Counted from the first letter of the stretch, positions 19,295 through 29,009 are shown. The stretch is 64,000 bases of DNA from Halomonas dongshanensis (GCF_024790395.1 NZ_JAJISC010000005.1:186001-250000), one strand, 5' to 3'. Numbers and translations are program-made. Notes: generated from the letters alone by a model not told the origin.

Positions 19295-22200
19295 TTATTC
19301 GGCGTCGGCGTCCTTCTTACGCTGCTCGCGCGGGTCGTTGTGGGCACGACGGCGACGGCGGCGGGGAGGTGGGCTTGCTGGCTCAGCGGCCTCTTCGCTG
19401 GCGCCTTCTTCAAGTTGAGCCTGTTTTGATGGGGCGGCTTCGTCGGGCGTGACGGGTGTCACGCTGTCGCTAGCAGTGGCTTTCGCCGCAGTGTCGGCCG
19501 CTTCGTTAGCTTCCGTTGCCGCGACGGGCGCGTGCTTGGGAGCTTCTTCAGCGGCGCCCTCGGCTTTTTCAGCGACTTCAGCGACCGGCTTGGCGACGCT
19601 GGGTGCTACTTGCGCGGGCGCTGGTTCAGGCGCCGACTCGTCAGCGGGCGCAGCGGCTTTCTTGGGCGCCGGTTCCGCGGTTGGCTGAGACGCCTCCGGT
19701 GTGGCTTCGGTTTCCGCCGTAGGCGCTACCGGAGCGGGCGCTTTAGGCGCCTTATCCGCTTCTGCGTTGCCAGACGCTGTAGAAGTAGACGCTGCACTGA
19801 CCGGCGCTGCTTCGGCCTCGGAGGCGCTTGGCGCGATGGGCACTGCGTCGCCTGTTACCTTGGCGTTAGCGGGCTGGTCGTTAGCCGAGGTGTCCGCTGC
19901 GCTTTCACTCTTGCCACTCTTGCCACTCTTGCCACTCTTGCTCGCACTCTCGCTGCTGGGCGCGGCGGGTTCTGCATCACGCTTGACGCTTTCTACCGCA
20001 GTGGCCTCAGCGCTTGTCTGCGGCGTGCTTACGTTCGCGTCTTGCGTCGGCGCAGACGATGCGAGGTCGCTTTTCATCTCCTCGACCACGGCCTTGGCTT
20101 CGGCGCGCTGGCGCGGTGCGCTGCTCTCGGCTTTAGGCGCGCTTTCGCTCGACGTTGGGCGAGAGGCGGGCGTGGCAGTATCGGCGGTGCCAACCGCTGC
20201 GCTATCAGCCTGCGCGTCGCTTGCGGCGGCGGTAGTGCTCTCGGCCACTTCGGCCTGAAGCTTCAACTGCTCTGCTTCCGCTTGGGGGTTGAGCGCTTGC
20301 TTGCGGCTACGCTGGCGCGGATTGTTGCGCGTGCGCTTGGGCTTGCCGTCATCGATGGGGGTGTCGTGGCTGGCCGCGCTCTTATCGCTCTCGACCTTTT
20401 TGGGCTCGTCTTTCGCCTCGTCGCGTGGCGGACGCTCGCTAGCGGGCTTGGCGTCGCGGCGCGACTCCCTGGGTGCGCGGGCATCGCGGTTGGCGCTTTC
20501 GGTGGTTTTCTCCTTGGCGCCTTGGTTCTGAGCCGAGGCATTGTCGCGGCGGCCTTTGGCGCTGCTCTCGTTGCGTTCGCTGTTACGCTCATTAGCGCGC
20601 TCGGCGTTGCGGTTGTCATCTTGTTGGGGATGACGACGGCGGTTGCGGGAGCGGTTAGGGCCGCTGCGGCGGTCGTTGCTGCTCTCGTCGCTGCCGCGCT
20701 TATCGCTTCTGGACTCTTGGCGCGTTTCACGACGCTCGGTGGTGTCCGCTTTGCTATCGGCTTTGGCGTTATCGCTTCGGCGACGCGGCGCAACGGATTC
20801 CCTCGCGGGCTTGGGCGCGCGGGTAGGCGCTGGGGCGGCCGCTTCGGGCTTTTCGTCGCTGCCTAACAACTTGGCGAAGCCGCGCATCAGACGGCCCAGA
20901 ACGGTGGGCTGCTCACCTGGTGCTGCCTGGCTTGCCGGTGCGGGCTGTGTCGGCGCTGACGTTGCTGCGGGCTCGTTTTGCAGCGAGGCCGGAGCCGGGG
21001 CGTTACGCACTACGTTGCGCACGGCAGCTTCGGTACGCTGGGCGGGAGCGGCAAAGCTCGGGTCGGGCTCTTTACCTACTTCGGTCTCGGTGGAGAGCTC
21101 GAAGCTGGAAAGGCTTTGGCTATCCTCTTCGTCGAGGTGGTCGTCGCGCAGACGCTGAACGTCGTAGTGCGGCGTGTGCATATCCGGATTCGGCAGCAGG
21201 ACCACGCGCACTTCCTGACGCGACTCGATGTCGGCCAGTACGCTGCGCTTTTCGTTCAGCAGGTAGGTGGCGACCGGTACGGGCAGAATGGCGCGGATCT
21301 GCGCGCTGCGCTCCTTCATCGCCTCTTCTTCGATCAGGCGCATGATGGAGAGCGACAGCGAGCGCACGTCGCGGATGGTGCCCTGGCCGTTACAGCGCGG
21401 GCAGACCACGCCGCTGGTTTCGCCGAGTGACGGGCGCAGGCGCTGGCGCGACATTTCCATCAGGCCAAAGCGTGAAATACGGCCAATTTGCACGCGCGCG
21501 CGGTCGAGCTTGAGGGCGTCGCGCATGCGGTTTTCGACTTCACGCTGATTGCGCGCCGGGCCCATGTCGATGAAGTCGATGACCACCAAGCCGCCGATGT
21601 CGCGCAGACGCAGCTGACGGGCGATTTCATCGGCCGCTTCGCTATTGGTCTGCAGGGCGGTCTCTTCGATGTCGCTGCCACGAGTGGCGCGGGCAGAGTT
21701 GATATCGATGGAGACCAGCGCTTCGGTGTGGTCGATGACGATGGAGCCGCCGGAGGGCAGTTTTACTTCGCGCTGGTAGGCGGTTTCGATTTGCGACTCG
21801 ATCTGAAAGCGTGAGAACAGCGGGACTTCGTCGGCGTAGAGCTTGATTTTTTGCTGGTAGGAGGGCATCACCTGACGGATGAAGCTTAGCGCTTCGGCGT
21901 GGATGTCGGGGTTGTCGATGAGGACTTCACCGATATCCTGGCGCAGGTAGTCGCGCATGGCGCGAATGATGACGTTGGATTCGCGGTAGATCAAAAACGG
22001 CGCTGAGCGCTTGCCCGCTTCGGTGGTGATCGACTCCCACACCTGTACCAAGTAGTCCAGATCCCACTGCAGCTCTTCGGGGCTTCTGCCGATGCCCGCG
22101 GTGCGTACGATCAGGCCCATTTTGTCGGGCACGGTCAGCTGCCCCATGGCATCTTTGAGCTGGCTGCGTTCGTCGCCTTCGATGCGCCGAGAGATGCCGC

Positions 22201-22603
22201 CCGCACGCGGGTTGTTAGGCATCAGTACGAGAAAGCGTCCGGCTAGGCTGATGAAGGTCGTCAGGGCGGCGCCTTTGTTGCCGCGCTCCTCCTTGTCGAC
22301 CTGGACGATGACTTCCTGGCCTTCCTTGAGCACTTCTTTGATGTTCGGGCGCCCGGATACGTCTTTGCTGAAGTACTCGCGTGAGATCTCTTTAAGGGGG
22401 AGGAAGCCGTGGCGTTCGGCGCCGAAATCGACGAAGGCCGCTTCGAGAGAGGGTTCGACGCGGGTAATTCGACCGCGGTAGATATTGGCTTTTTTCTGTT
22501 CCCGGGCGCCCGATTCGATGTCCAGATCGTAAAGGCGTTGTCCGTCGACGAGGGCGACCCGCAGCTCTTCTGGCTGGGTCGCGTTGATCAGCATCCGTTT
22601 CAT
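19295..22603 (-). CDS. rne: Ribonuclease E
   Basis: RNase E is the endoribonuclease scaffold of the degradosome, at the inner membrane. The 1102-residue protein begins [16 protein letters not shown], essentially as in E. coli, so I put the start at 22603 rather than at earlier in-frame codons. The catalytic half (1-510) has the S1 domain, the metal-binding aspartates in [15 protein letters not shown] and VVIDFIDM, and the zinc-link CPRCNGQGT. The second half is a low-complexity Ala/Glu/Arg/Pro-rich scaffold with arginine-rich RNA-binding patches ([14 protein letters not shown]). It ends with a basic segment [15 protein letters not shown] rhlB-type helicase is also in the window, a possible degradosome partner. 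Confidence 0.97.
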   Translation of the reverse strand: MKRMLINATQPEELRVALVDGQRLYDLDIESGAREQKKANIYRGRITRVEPSLEAAFVDFGAERHGFLPLKEISREYFSKDVSGRPNIKEVLKEGQEVIVQVDKEERGNKGAALTTFISLAGRFLVLMPNNPRAGGISRRIEGDERSQLKDAMGQLTVPDKMGLIVRTAGIGRSPEELQWDLDYLVQVWESITTEAGKRSAPFLIYRESNVIIRAMRDYLRQDIGEVLIDNPDIHAEALSFIRQVMPSYQQKIKLYADEVPLFSRFQIESQIETAYQREVKLPSGGSIVIDHTEALVSIDINSARATRGSDIEETALQTNSEAADEIARQLRLRDIGGLVVIDFIDMGPARNQREVENRMRDALKLDRARVQIGRISRFGLMEMSRQRLRPSLGETSGVVCPRCNGQGTIRDVRSLSLSIMRLIEEEAMKERSAQIRAILPVPVATYLLNEKRSVLADIESRQEVRVVLLPNPDMHTPHYDVQRLRDDHLDEEDSQSLSSFELSTETEVGKEPDPSFAAPAQRTEAAVRNVVRNAPAPASLQNEPAATSAPTQPAPASQAAPGEQPTVLGRLMRGFAKLLGSDEKPEAAAPAPTRAPKPARESVAPRRRSDNAKADSKADTTERRETRQESRSDKRGSDESSNDRRSGPNRSRNRRRHPQQDDNRNAERANERNSERNESSAKGRRDNASAQNQGAKEKTTESANRDARAPRESRRDAKPASERPPRDEAKDEPKKVESDKSAASHDTPIDDGKPKRTRNNPRQRSRKQALNPQAEAEQLKLQAEVAESTTAAASDAQADSAAVGTADTATPASRPTSSESAPKAESSAPRQRAEAKAVVEEMKSDLASSAPTQDANVSTPQTSAEATAVESVKRDAEPAAPSSESASKSGKSGKSGKSESAADTSANDQPANAKVTGDAVPIAPSASEAEAAPVSAASTSTASGNAEADKAPKAPAPVAPTAETEATPEASQPTAEPAPKKAAAPADESAPEPAPAQVAPSVAKPVAEVAEKAEGAAEEAPKHAPVAATEANEAADTAAKATASDSVTPVTPDEAAPSKQAQLEEGASEEAAEPASPPPRRRRRRAHNDPREQRKKDADAE
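19906..19941 (-). repeat. Four perfect copies of a 9-bp repeat inside rne
   Basis: The unit CACTCTTGC (plus strand) occurs four times head to tail and encodes Gly-Lys-Ser repeats in the disordered scaffold region of RNase E. In-frame slippage would change only the linker length. Confidence 0.95.
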
Positions 22604-23281
22604 AGCGTCTCGCATAACATGGCATGCCGACGAACCGCGAAGGGGTGACGCGGGCAAATCGCTGGCTGCAGCGTGCTTGTGCTCGGCGCATGGCTATGCT
22701 GACGCGTTAATACGGTAAGGCTTCAAGGCCTGTCCGACCAACTGGGCGTTGAGTACGTGGCGGAGGCAGAACGTGTTTCGGTGGTGGTCTTCCATCCGGT
22801 TCTGCAGTCACCGCCGACACCTGGCATTCATCGATTCGCCAACGTCGGCCGTCGGCACAACGTTGATCCGTTCATCCGGTACGATCGCGCTCTTGACGAG
22901 AAAGCGAAAGCCCACCGGATGTTGCGTTTTCATTTATATGCCGACGCTTTTGTCGGCCGTTCCACGCTGCCAGCTAGTTCGAGCGACAGGTGTCGTGCAT
23001 TTTTTGCATCAGGGCGAGTCGGATTTTAGGTTGCCAGCCGACTCGTGCTCGGGCCTGCGTGTTGGTCGGGCAGGCGCTGATGCCAAGTCCTATGTGGGCA
23101 AGCGTCGATGGCGCTGTGAAATGCAGGGTCGTCGAGCGGTCGCGCACGCTTGGCAGGTGAGCACTTCGGAATATAACAGTAAAGAGAATGACCAGCAATT
23201 GACGCATTGCGCGCCGCTCTACGGTAAGATGCCGCCTTTATTGGGTATCGATGACGACGTTGCAATCAGGAGTGGGCGGCT
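22604..23281. other. 678-bp rne/rluC divergent region, probable long rne leader
   Basis: No convincing gene lies here; the open frame spanning part of it is out of frame with rluC, overlaps it and has no protein-like composition. On the minus strand TATAAA (22933-22938) could be a -10 for rne, giving a leader of roughly 325 nt, similar in length to the autoregulatory rne leader of E. coli. A perfect inverted repeat GCCGAC-N6-GTCGGC (22940-22957) lies between this -10 and the expected -35. For rluC, TTGACG (23199) and TAAGAT (23225) are 20 bp apart, too far for a good promoter. Confidence 0.45.
23015..23045. other. Hairpin in rne/rluC intergenic region
   Basis: CGAGTCGG (23015-23022) and CCGACTCG (23038-23045) form an 8-bp perfect stem around a 15-base loop. 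There is no T-tract, so it is a structural or regulatory element rather than a terminator. Function unknown. Confidence 0.5.
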
Positions 23282-24223
23282 ATGGCCGAAGGGCGTGAAG
23301 TGCAGTGGGTGGAGATCGCCCCGGAGCAGGCGGGTCAGCGGATCGACAACTTCTTGATGACGCGTCTGAAGGGTGCGCCGCGTGCCCTGATTTATCGCAT
23401 CGTGCGTAAGGGCGAAGTGCGGGTCAATAAAAAGCGCGTCAAGGTCGACTACCGCCTGCAGGGGGGCGATGTCGTGCGCGTGCCGCCCTTGCGGCTCACC
23501 CCGCGCGAGGCGGTACGCGAGGTGAGCGATAATCTTCGCGACGTGCTCGTAGGCAGCGTGATCATGGAAAACGCCGATTGGATGGTGCTGAACAAGCCAT
23601 CGGGACTGGCCGTGCACGGCGGCAGTGGGGTCAAGATCGGCCTGATCGAGGCGCTGCGCCAGGTGCGTGAGGACATCTCCTTTCTCGAACTCGTGCATCG
23701 CCTCGATCGTGATACCTCGGGCTGTCTGCTGCTAGCCAAGTCGCGCGATGCGCTGGTGACGCTCAATGCCTCGCTCAAGCAGCATGCCATGGACAAGCGC
23801 TATCTGGCGCTGGTGAGCGGCCGCTGGCCTGCGCGTAAAACGTACGTCAGCGCGCGGCTGGATCGCTTCGACGCCGGTAACGGCGAGCGCCGGGTGCGTG
23901 TCGATCCTAACGGCAAGGTGTCGCGTACTCACTTTGCTGTGGTCGAGACCTTCGAAGGCGCCACGCTGATCGAGGCCGAACCCGTCACCGGTCGTACCCA
24001 TCAAATCCGTGTGCATGCCGCGCACGCCGGTCATCCGCTTCTTGGCGACGACAAATACGCCAGCCGCGAAAGTGGCCTTTTAAGCCAACGCTTGGGCGTA
24101 GGGCGGCTTTTCTTGCATGCGCGCTCGCTCACCTTTCCCGAGCCCAATAGCGGCCGCCCGGTAACGGTCAAAGCGCCGCTGCCGGATGTGTTGGAAGAGA
24201 CGCTGGCGCGCGCCCGGCGCTAA
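23282..24223 (+). CDS. rluC: 23S rRNA pseudouridine(955/2504/2580) synthase RluC
   Basis: A 313-residue RluA-family pseudouridine synthase that modifies 23S rRNA. It carries an N-terminal S4 RNA-binding domain (QRIDNFLMTRLKGAPRALIYRI, quoted in part, with GEVRVNKKRVK) and the catalytic domain with VHRLDRDTSGCLLLAK, where D144 is the nucleophile, and TGRTHQIRVHAAHAGHPLLGDDKY. The ATG follows AGGAG by nine bases. The divergent rne-rluC arrangement is the standard gammaproteobacterial one and supports RluC over RluD. Confidence 0.94.
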   Translation: MAEGREVQWVEIAPEQAGQRIDNFLMTRLKGAPRALIYRIVRKGEVRVNKKRVKVDYRLQGGDVVRVPPLRLTPREAVREVSDNLRDVLVGSVIMENADWMVLNKPSGLAVHGGSGVKIGLIEALRQVREDISFLELVHRLDRDTSGCLLLAKSRDALVTLNASLKQHAMDKRYLALVSGRWPARKTYVSARLDRFDAGNGERRVRVDPNGKVSRTHFAVVETFEGATLIEAEPVTGRTHQIRVHAAHAGHPLLGDDKYASRESGLLSQRLGVGRLFLHARSLTFPEPNSGRPVTVKAPLPDVLEETLARARR

Positions 24224-24238
24224 GGGCGTTTGTATGCG

Positions 24239-24260
24239 AGGCGCTGCGGCGCCTTTATTG
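24239..24260 (+). terminator. Terminator-like hairpin after rluC
   Basis: AGGCGC (24239-24244), loop TGCG, GCGCCT (24249-24254), then TTATTG. The stem is short and the T-tract interrupted, so it is a weak terminator. Confidence 0.5.
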
Positions 24261-24335
24261 CAGCCTGCGTGTTTATAGACAGCGTGGATATAAAACAGTC
24301 GTCATAGATAAACGGCCATAGTTAAGGAGACAGGC

Positions 24336-24992
24336 GTGCGCTACGAACTCATCATCTTCGATTGGGATGGCACGCTGATGGATTCGGCGCCGCGCATCGT
24401 CGCCTCGATGCAGGCAGCGGCCATCGAGGCGCAGTGGGGCGAGCTTGGCGCTGAGGCGGTGCGCAATATTATCGGTCTGGGGCTGCCCGAGGCCATCGCC
24501 ATGCTGTGTCCGGGTATTGGGTCCGAGCAAGCCGCGCGCCTGAAAGAGCGCTACGTTCACCACTTCGTGCATGCCGACCCGACACCGATGCGCTTTTTCC
24601 CTGGCGTGGTCGAAGGGCTACGTGGTTTGCATGCCAGCGGGCGCTGCCAGCTTGCCGTGGCTACGGGTAAGAGTCGCCGGGGGCTCGATCGCGCCTTCGT
24701 TGAAACCGCCAGCGGCGATTGGTTTACGGCCAGTCGGACGGCGGATCTGACCCGCTCCAAACCCCATCCGCAGATGCTCGAGGAGCTGCTCGCTGAACTT
24801 GACGTGCCGGTCGAGCGCGCGGTGATGGTGGGCGATACCGAGTACGATCTGGAGATGGCGCGTAGCATCGGCATGGATTGCGTGGGCGTAAGCCATGGTG
24901 TGCACGCCGTCGAGCGTTTGGCGCTGAGTCAGCCTAAGCTGATAGCGCACTCGATGGCCGAGCTGTGCGCCTGGCTTTGTGAGCGTACATAG
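24336..24992 (+). CDS. HAD-IA family phosphatase (phosphoglycolate phosphatase-like)
   Basis: A 218-residue haloacid dehalogenase-type hydrolase. Motif I is FDWDGTLMDS (residues 8-17) with the nucleophile Asp, motif II AVATGKSRRGLD, a lysine in LTRSKPHPQML, and motif III/IV MVGDTEYDLEMARS. The cap domain lies between motifs I and II. Substrate cannot be read; family members hydrolyse phosphoglycolate, nucleoside monophosphates or similar small phosphates. The GTG start has AAGGAG seven bases upstream. It sits between rluC and sppA, as in Pseudomonas. Confidence 0.88.
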   Translation: MRYELIIFDWDGTLMDSAPRIVASMQAAAIEAQWGELGAEAVRNIIGLGLPEAIAMLCPGIGSEQAARLKERYVHHFVHADPTPMRFFPGVVEGLRGLHASGRCQLAVATGKSRRGLDRAFVETASGDWFTASRTADLTRSKPHPQMLEELLAELDVPVERAVMVGDTEYDLEMARSIGMDCVGVSHGVHAVERLALSQPKLIAHSMAELCAWLCERT

Positions 24993-25086
24993 TGCCTGGG
25001 AATGGTAGCGCCTGGGGATGGTAGAGCCTGGGGATGGACAGCGGTTAGGGGTTACAGCGTTAGGGATCACCAGCGGTTAGGAATCA
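24991..25086 (+). repeat. Two adjacent three-copy 16-bp tandem repeats
   Basis: Set A has three units of 16 bp of the form AGYGCCTGGGRATGGT (24991-25006, 25007-25022, 25023-25038). It runs straight into set B, three 16-bp units starting CAGCGGTTAGG (25039-25054, 25055-25070, 25071-25086). The units diverge by one to five bases. They fill almost the whole gap before sppA. Function unknown. Confidence 0.85.
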
Positions 25087-25113
25087 GGCTAGGAAACACT
25101 AGGGACGAATAGC

Positions 25114-26205
25114 ATGAGCGATGACAGAAAGGATGAACATACTCACGCGCCGGGAGCTGATCCCTGGACCCAGGGGCCAGAAGTAACGCCCACCAGGGCC
25201 GACGCTGTGAGAGACTCAGGACAGCCCGGTGACGATGCCGAAACGCTACGCGAGCGGCAGCGGCTGGCGCAGATGGAGATGATGGATCGCTGGATCGGCG
25301 GAGTGCTGGTGGAACAGCGCCGTACGCGCCGTTGGAAGCTTTTCTTTCGCTGGATGATGTTCCTGCTTCTATTGTCACTGGTGCTGTTGACCCTTTATGG
25401 CATGTTCTGGGCCTCCTCGTCGCAGACCACGCCGACGCGCTCGCATCTGGGTATCGTAGAGGTGCGCGGGGCCATTGCCAGCGATTCGCCCGCCAGCGCC
25501 GAGCGCATCATCGAAGGGCTCGAGCGCGCCTGGAAAACCGACAGCGTCGCCGCCGTGGTGCTGCATATCGATAGCCCTGGCGGTAGTCCCGTGCAGTCGC
25601 AGCGCATCCACGCCGAAATCATGCGGCTGCGCGAGGCGGGGGATAAACCTATCATCGCCGTCATCGAAGATATCGGCGCTAGCGGCGCCTACTACATCGC
25701 CTCGGCTGCGGATCGTGTCATTGCCTCGCCAGCGAGCCTGGTAGGTTCCATCGGCGTCATTTATGCGGGATTTGGATTGGACGAAGCCATCGACCGGCTG
25801 GGTGTCGAGCGTCGGGTAATGACCGCCGGTGAAAATAAGGCGTTTCTCGATCCCTTCCAGCCAATGGAGGGCGAGGCGAGGCGCTTTTGGCAAGGCGTGC
25901 TCGATCGCACTCACGATCAGTTCATTGCCGACGTGCGCGCGGGGCGTGGGGATCGCTTGAGCGATGATCCCGAGCTCTTCTCGGGGCTGGTGTGGAGCGG
26001 CGAGCAGGCGCTGCCGCTGGGTCTTATCGATGAGCTGGGTAATCTCGAGTCGCTGGCGCGCGCCACCGTCGACGGTCTCTACTGGGAGGATTACACCCCG
26101 AGATTGGATCCGTTCGATCGGCTGACGCGACGCTTCACTCAAACGGCGGCCGAAGTGCTTGGGCTTGAGAGCGCTTCCTCGCCGCTGCGGCTTTCTTTGC
26201 CCTAG
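25114..26205 (+). CDS. Signal peptide peptidase SppA-like S49 protease
   Basis: A membrane-anchored serine protease of the S49 family that degrades cleaved signal peptides. The 363-residue protein has a hydrophilic cytoplasmic N-terminus, one membrane segment (about 77-99, LFFRWMMFLLLLSLVLLTL), then a periplasmic protease domain with catalytic S190 in EDIGASGAYYIAS and K242 in TAGENKAFLDPF; HIDSPGGSP is also conserved. The length fits the short single-domain SppA rather than the double-domain 67-kDa E. coli form. ATG start with weak GGGA. Confidence 0.92.
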   Translation: MSDDRKDEHTHAPGADPWTQGPEVTPTRADAVRDSGQPGDDAETLRERQRLAQMEMMDRWIGGVLVEQRRTRRWKLFFRWMMFLLLLSLVLLTLYGMFWASSSQTTPTRSHLGIVEVRGAIASDSPASAERIIEGLERAWKTDSVAAVVLHIDSPGGSPVQSQRIHAEIMRLREAGDKPIIAVIEDIGASGAYYIASAADRVIASPASLVGSIGVIYAGFGLDEAIDRLGVERRVMTAGENKAFLDPFQPMEGEARRFWQGVLDRTHDQFIADVRAGRGDRLSDDPELFSGLVWSGEQALPLGLIDELGNLESLARATVDGLYWEDYTPRLDPFDRLTRRFTQTAAEVLGLESASSPLRLSLP

Positions 26206-26233
26206 GCATCAAAATGAATGATGGCGGGGCGTT

Positions 26234-26839
26234 TTACGCCTCGCTGCCCAGCGGGTCGAGGCCCGCTTGGCGCAGCATGTCGCATAGGGCGATGAGCGGC
26301 AAGCCGATAAGGGCGTTGGGATCGCGGCCCTCCAGGCGCTCGAAAAGCGCGATCCCAAGCCCTTCCATGCGAAAGCTGCCAGCGCTATCCAGTGGCTGCT
26401 CTTTATGCACGTAGTAGCTGATTTCTCTGTCACTAAGGTGGCGAAACGTCACCTCGAAACGCTCGGCGGTAAGCTGGTGCGTTTGGTTGCGACTATCGAG
26501 CAGTGCAAGGCCGGTCAGAAAGGTGACCGTTTGGCCAGAGAAGCGCGTTAGATTCTCGATGGCGCGCGCTTCGGTGTGGGGCTTGCCGAGGATGTCATTG
26601 CCAAAAAGCGCGATCTGATCCGAGCCGATGATCAAGTGGTCAGGGTAGCGTTCGGCCAGCGCCTGCGCCTTACTCAAGGCCAGGCGGTGCACCAGCGCTG
26701 TGGGAGCTTCATCTGGCTGCGGCGTTTCATCGATATCGGGGGAGGCACATTCGAAGGGCAGTTCTAAACGCTCCAGCAGGCCCTTTCGAAAACGCGAGCT
26801 CGAGGCGAGAACCAGACGGGACGGGGTTGGCACAGGCAT
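26234..26839 (-). CDS. Maf-like nucleotide pyrophosphatase (YceF type)
   Basis: A 201-residue Maf/YceF family nucleoside triphosphate pyrophosphatase, a house-cleaning enzyme for modified nucleotides. It has [58 protein letters not shown] and the C-terminal [23 protein letters not shown]. The SDQI motif with the neighbouring yceD-rpmF points to YceF (7-methyl-GTP pyrophosphatase). AAGGAG abuts the ATG, so translation may really start at the GTG six bases further in (26833). It is divergent from yceD and convergent with sppA. Confidence 0.92.
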   Translation of the reverse strand: MPVPTPSRLVLASSSRFRKGLLERLELPFECASPDIDETPQPDEAPTALVHRLALSKAQALAERYPDHLIIGSDQIALFGNDILGKPHTEARAIENLTRFSGQTVTFLTGLALLDSRNQTHQLTAERFEVTFRHLSDREISYYVHKEQPLDSAGSFRMEGLGIALFERLEGRDPNALIGLPLIALCDMLRQAGLDPLGSEA

Positions 26840-27009
26840 CTCCTTGCCAGTGGGTGGTGGTTGAACGCTGAGTGTAGTCAACCCGTCGCCAGCGTGGCTA
26901 GCGGACAGCACTTATGATGAATGGCTACTCATGGATCGGTGTACCATGAGTGCATTCGCTATAAACAGCCTAAACACATCTAAGAGAGAGAAGAATTATG
27001 CGACTAGCT

Positions 27010-27038
27010 TTGACACCGGCAGGGCGAGTGCCTATCAT
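27010..27038 (+). promoter_or_regulatory. Near-consensus sigma-70 promoter of yceD-rpmF
   Basis: TTGACA (27010-27015), a 17-bp spacer and TATCAT (27033-27038). Transcription would start about 27044-27046, only two to four bases before the yceD ATG at 27048, which predicts a leaderless or nearly leaderless mRNA. Confidence 0.75.
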
Positions 27039-27047
27039 TGCGCGCCT

Positions 27048-27578
27048 ATGTTGACCTCACAACTCCCCAGCCGGGTTGAGCCCTACAAGCTTGCAGCCCG
27101 CCACGAACGACTCGAAGGCCAGGTAGCGCTGGACAAACTGCCGCGCCTTGCCGAAGAGATCGGCGCTCAGACGGGCGACTGCCAGGTCGTGCTCGAGTTT
27201 GGCATCGACGCGCAGGGGCGGCGTGAAATTCGTGGTCATCTGCAGGCTAGGCTGGCACTGCCTTGCCGACGCTGTCTGGTGCCCCTGGCCCAGGACGTCG
27301 AAAGCGACTTCCTCCTGGGAATGGTGGCCGATGAAGCGCTGGCCGCTACGCTACCCGCAAGCCACGAGCCAGTACTGGTGGAAAACGAACAGCTGGACCT
27401 GCTGACGGTAGTCGAGGATGAACTCATTCTCAGTTTACCGCAGGTGGTCTACCACGATGAGGCCGATTGCCAGGTCTCGTCGGCGCAGCTGGTCAGCAAG
27501 GTGGATGGCGAGGAAGACGATCCCAAGCCGGCTAACAACCCTTTTGCGGTGCTCAATGCCTTGAAAGGCAAGAAGTAG
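27048..27578 (+). CDS. YceD family protein (DUF177)
   Basis: A 176-residue DUF177/YceD protein, almost always found in front of rpmF and linked to 23S rRNA/ribosome assembly. It begins MLTSQLPSRVEPYKLAARH; this matches the family N-terminus, so I chose the ATG at 27048 rather than upstream in-frame codons. The paired cysteines PCRRC and the C-terminal block PQVVYHDEADCQ and NPFAVLNALKG are family hallmarks. There is no Shine-Dalgarno, and a near-consensus promoter ends nine bases before the start. Confidence 0.9.
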   Translation: MLTSQLPSRVEPYKLAARHERLEGQVALDKLPRLAEEIGAQTGDCQVVLEFGIDAQGRREIRGHLQARLALPCRRCLVPLAQDVESDFLLGMVADEALAATLPASHEPVLVENEQLDLLTVVEDELILSLPQVVYHDEADCQVSSAQLVSKVDGEEDDPKPANNPFAVLNALKGKK

Positions 27579-27613
27579 GCACCCTTAACCCTTATACCCT
27601 GGAGTAATGACCC

Positions 27614-27784
27614 ATGGCAGTTCAACAGAACCGTAAGACTCGTTCCAAGCGCGGCATGCGTCGTAGCCACGATGCGCTGAGTGCGCCGACCCTTTCCCAA
27701 GACAAGGAAACCGGTACTACGCACCTGCGTCACCACGTTTCTCCCGACGGTTTCTACCGCGGTCGTAAGGTGGTCGAGGTCTAA
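27614..27784 (+). CDS. rpmF: 50S ribosomal protein L32
   Basis: A 56-residue protein, [20 protein letters not shown] at its start and [17 protein letters not shown] at its end, characteristic of L32. The zinc cysteines of some L32 proteins are absent; this is the zinc-independent form usual in gammaproteobacteria. GGAG lies nine bases before the ATG. It sits between yceD and plsX, as across proteobacteria. Confidence 0.97.
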   Translation: MAVQQNRKTRSKRGMRRSHDALSAPTLSQDKETGTTHLRHHVSPDGFYRGRKVVEV

Positions 27785-27823
27785 GACGCCTCGCGTCGAG
27801 CGGTCAAAGGGGCGTTTGCCAAC

Positions 27824-28894
27824 GTGCGTCTTGCTATCGACGTCATGGGGGGCGACCAAGGTCCTGGTGTGATCGTGCAGGGCGCGGCGCAGGCCGTACT
27901 CGCCCACGCCGAGCTCGAACTCGATCTCTTTGGCCCTCGCCAGCATCTCGATGCCGAGATTTCACGCCTGCCGCAGCCTTTGGCTGCGGCAGCGTCGCGT
28001 TTGAAACTATGTGATGCGCCCAGCGTAGTGCGCCAGGATGCCACGGCCGCCTGGGCGCTTCGGCGTGGGCAGCAAAGCAGTATGTGTGCCATGCTGCGCT
28101 CGGTTGCCGAAGGGCGGGCAGCGGCAGGTGTCAGTGCGGGTAATACGGCCGCTCTGGTGGCGCTGTCGCGGCGTGAGCTGGGCATGCTGGCGGGGATGTC
28201 ACGCCCGGCAATCAGCACGGCGCTGCCCGCGCGTGCAGGTGGTCGCTGTTATTTGCTCGATCTGGGCGCCAATATTGATTTGCCTGCCGAGCGGCTGGTG
28301 GATTTCGCCTTTCTCGGAGCGGCAATGGTGGCCTGCGTCGATGGCGTGGGGCGACCGCGCGTAGCGCTGCTCAATGTTGGTGCGGAAGCAACCAAGGGCA
28401 ATGTTTGCGTGCGCGAAGCCGATCGCCTGCTGCGCAAGGCCGTGGCGTGCGAGGCGGTGAGCGGCAAATGGCGCGAGATCGACTATCCAGCGTTTGAGCG
28501 CCCCGATTTCGACTATGTGGGTTACGTCGAGGGCGGCGATATCTTCAGTGGCGGCGTCGATGTCGTGGTGTGTGACGGTTTTGTAGGTAATGCCGTGCTC
28601 AAAAGTAGCGAAGGATTGACCCGTATGCTGGTCGAGCGCGTCCAAATGGCTTTCGAGTCGACGTTGGGTGGGCGCTTGGCGAGTCTACTGGCCAGGCCTG
28701 TGCTGAAACGCCTCAAGCAAGAGCTCGATCCTGTGCGCTACAATGGTGCCAGTTTGTTGGGGCTCAAGGGTATCGTGGTCAAGAGTCACGGCAGCACGCC
28801 AGCGGTGGGATTTTATTACGCCATCAGGCGTGCCATGCGCGAAGTCGAGCAGAACCTGCCCGCGCGTATGGCGGCGAGCTGGTCGCGTCGGTGA
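27824..28894 (+). CDS. plsX: Phosphate acyltransferase PlsX
   Basis: PlsX turns acyl-ACP into acyl-phosphate for phospholipid synthesis. 356 residues, starting at a GTG with MRLAIDVMGGDQGPGV, the family N-terminal signature. Further motifs are VSAGNTAALVALSRRELG, YLLDLGANID, NVGAEATKGN, VCDGFVGNAVLKSSEG and GLKGIVVKSHGS. Shine-Dalgarno is poor, so translation may be coupled to rpmF 40 bases upstream. In E. coli fabH would follow; here fabD follows after about 190 bp. Confidence 0.96.
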   Translation: MRLAIDVMGGDQGPGVIVQGAAQAVLAHAELELDLFGPRQHLDAEISRLPQPLAAAASRLKLCDAPSVVRQDATAAWALRRGQQSSMCAMLRSVAEGRAAAGVSAGNTAALVALSRRELGMLAGMSRPAISTALPARAGGRCYLLDLGANIDLPAERLVDFAFLGAAMVACVDGVGRPRVALLNVGAEATKGNVCVREADRLLRKAVACEAVSGKWREIDYPAFERPDFDYVGYVEGGDIFSGGVDVVVCDGFVGNAVLKSSEGLTRMLVERVQMAFESTLGGRLASLLARPVLKRLKQELDPVRYNGASLLGLKGIVVKSHGSTPAVGFYYAIRRAMREVEQNLPARMAASWSRR

Positions 28895-29009
28895 TGGAAT
28901 AACAAGCGTCAGCAGGCTCCTTTTGGCTGCTGATGTCGGCGGGCGCTCGGTACTAACGTCAGTGCTTACTACTATCCGTACTACGTTGGGATGCAGAGTG
29001 TTCGATTTG

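Noticed and set aside
19532..20866. Open frame of 444 codons on the plus strand
   Set aside because: Antisense to the GC-rich low-complexity part of rne; composition is Gly/Arg/Ala/Leu only and has no protein motif.
23199..23230. Possible rluC promoter TTGACG ... TAAGAT
   Set aside because: Spacer is 20 bp, outside the normal 16-18 range.
22749..23357. Possible 202-residue gene in the rne/rluC gap
   Set aside because: Overlaps rluC in another frame, has Arg/Ser/Cys-rich random composition and no ribosome site.
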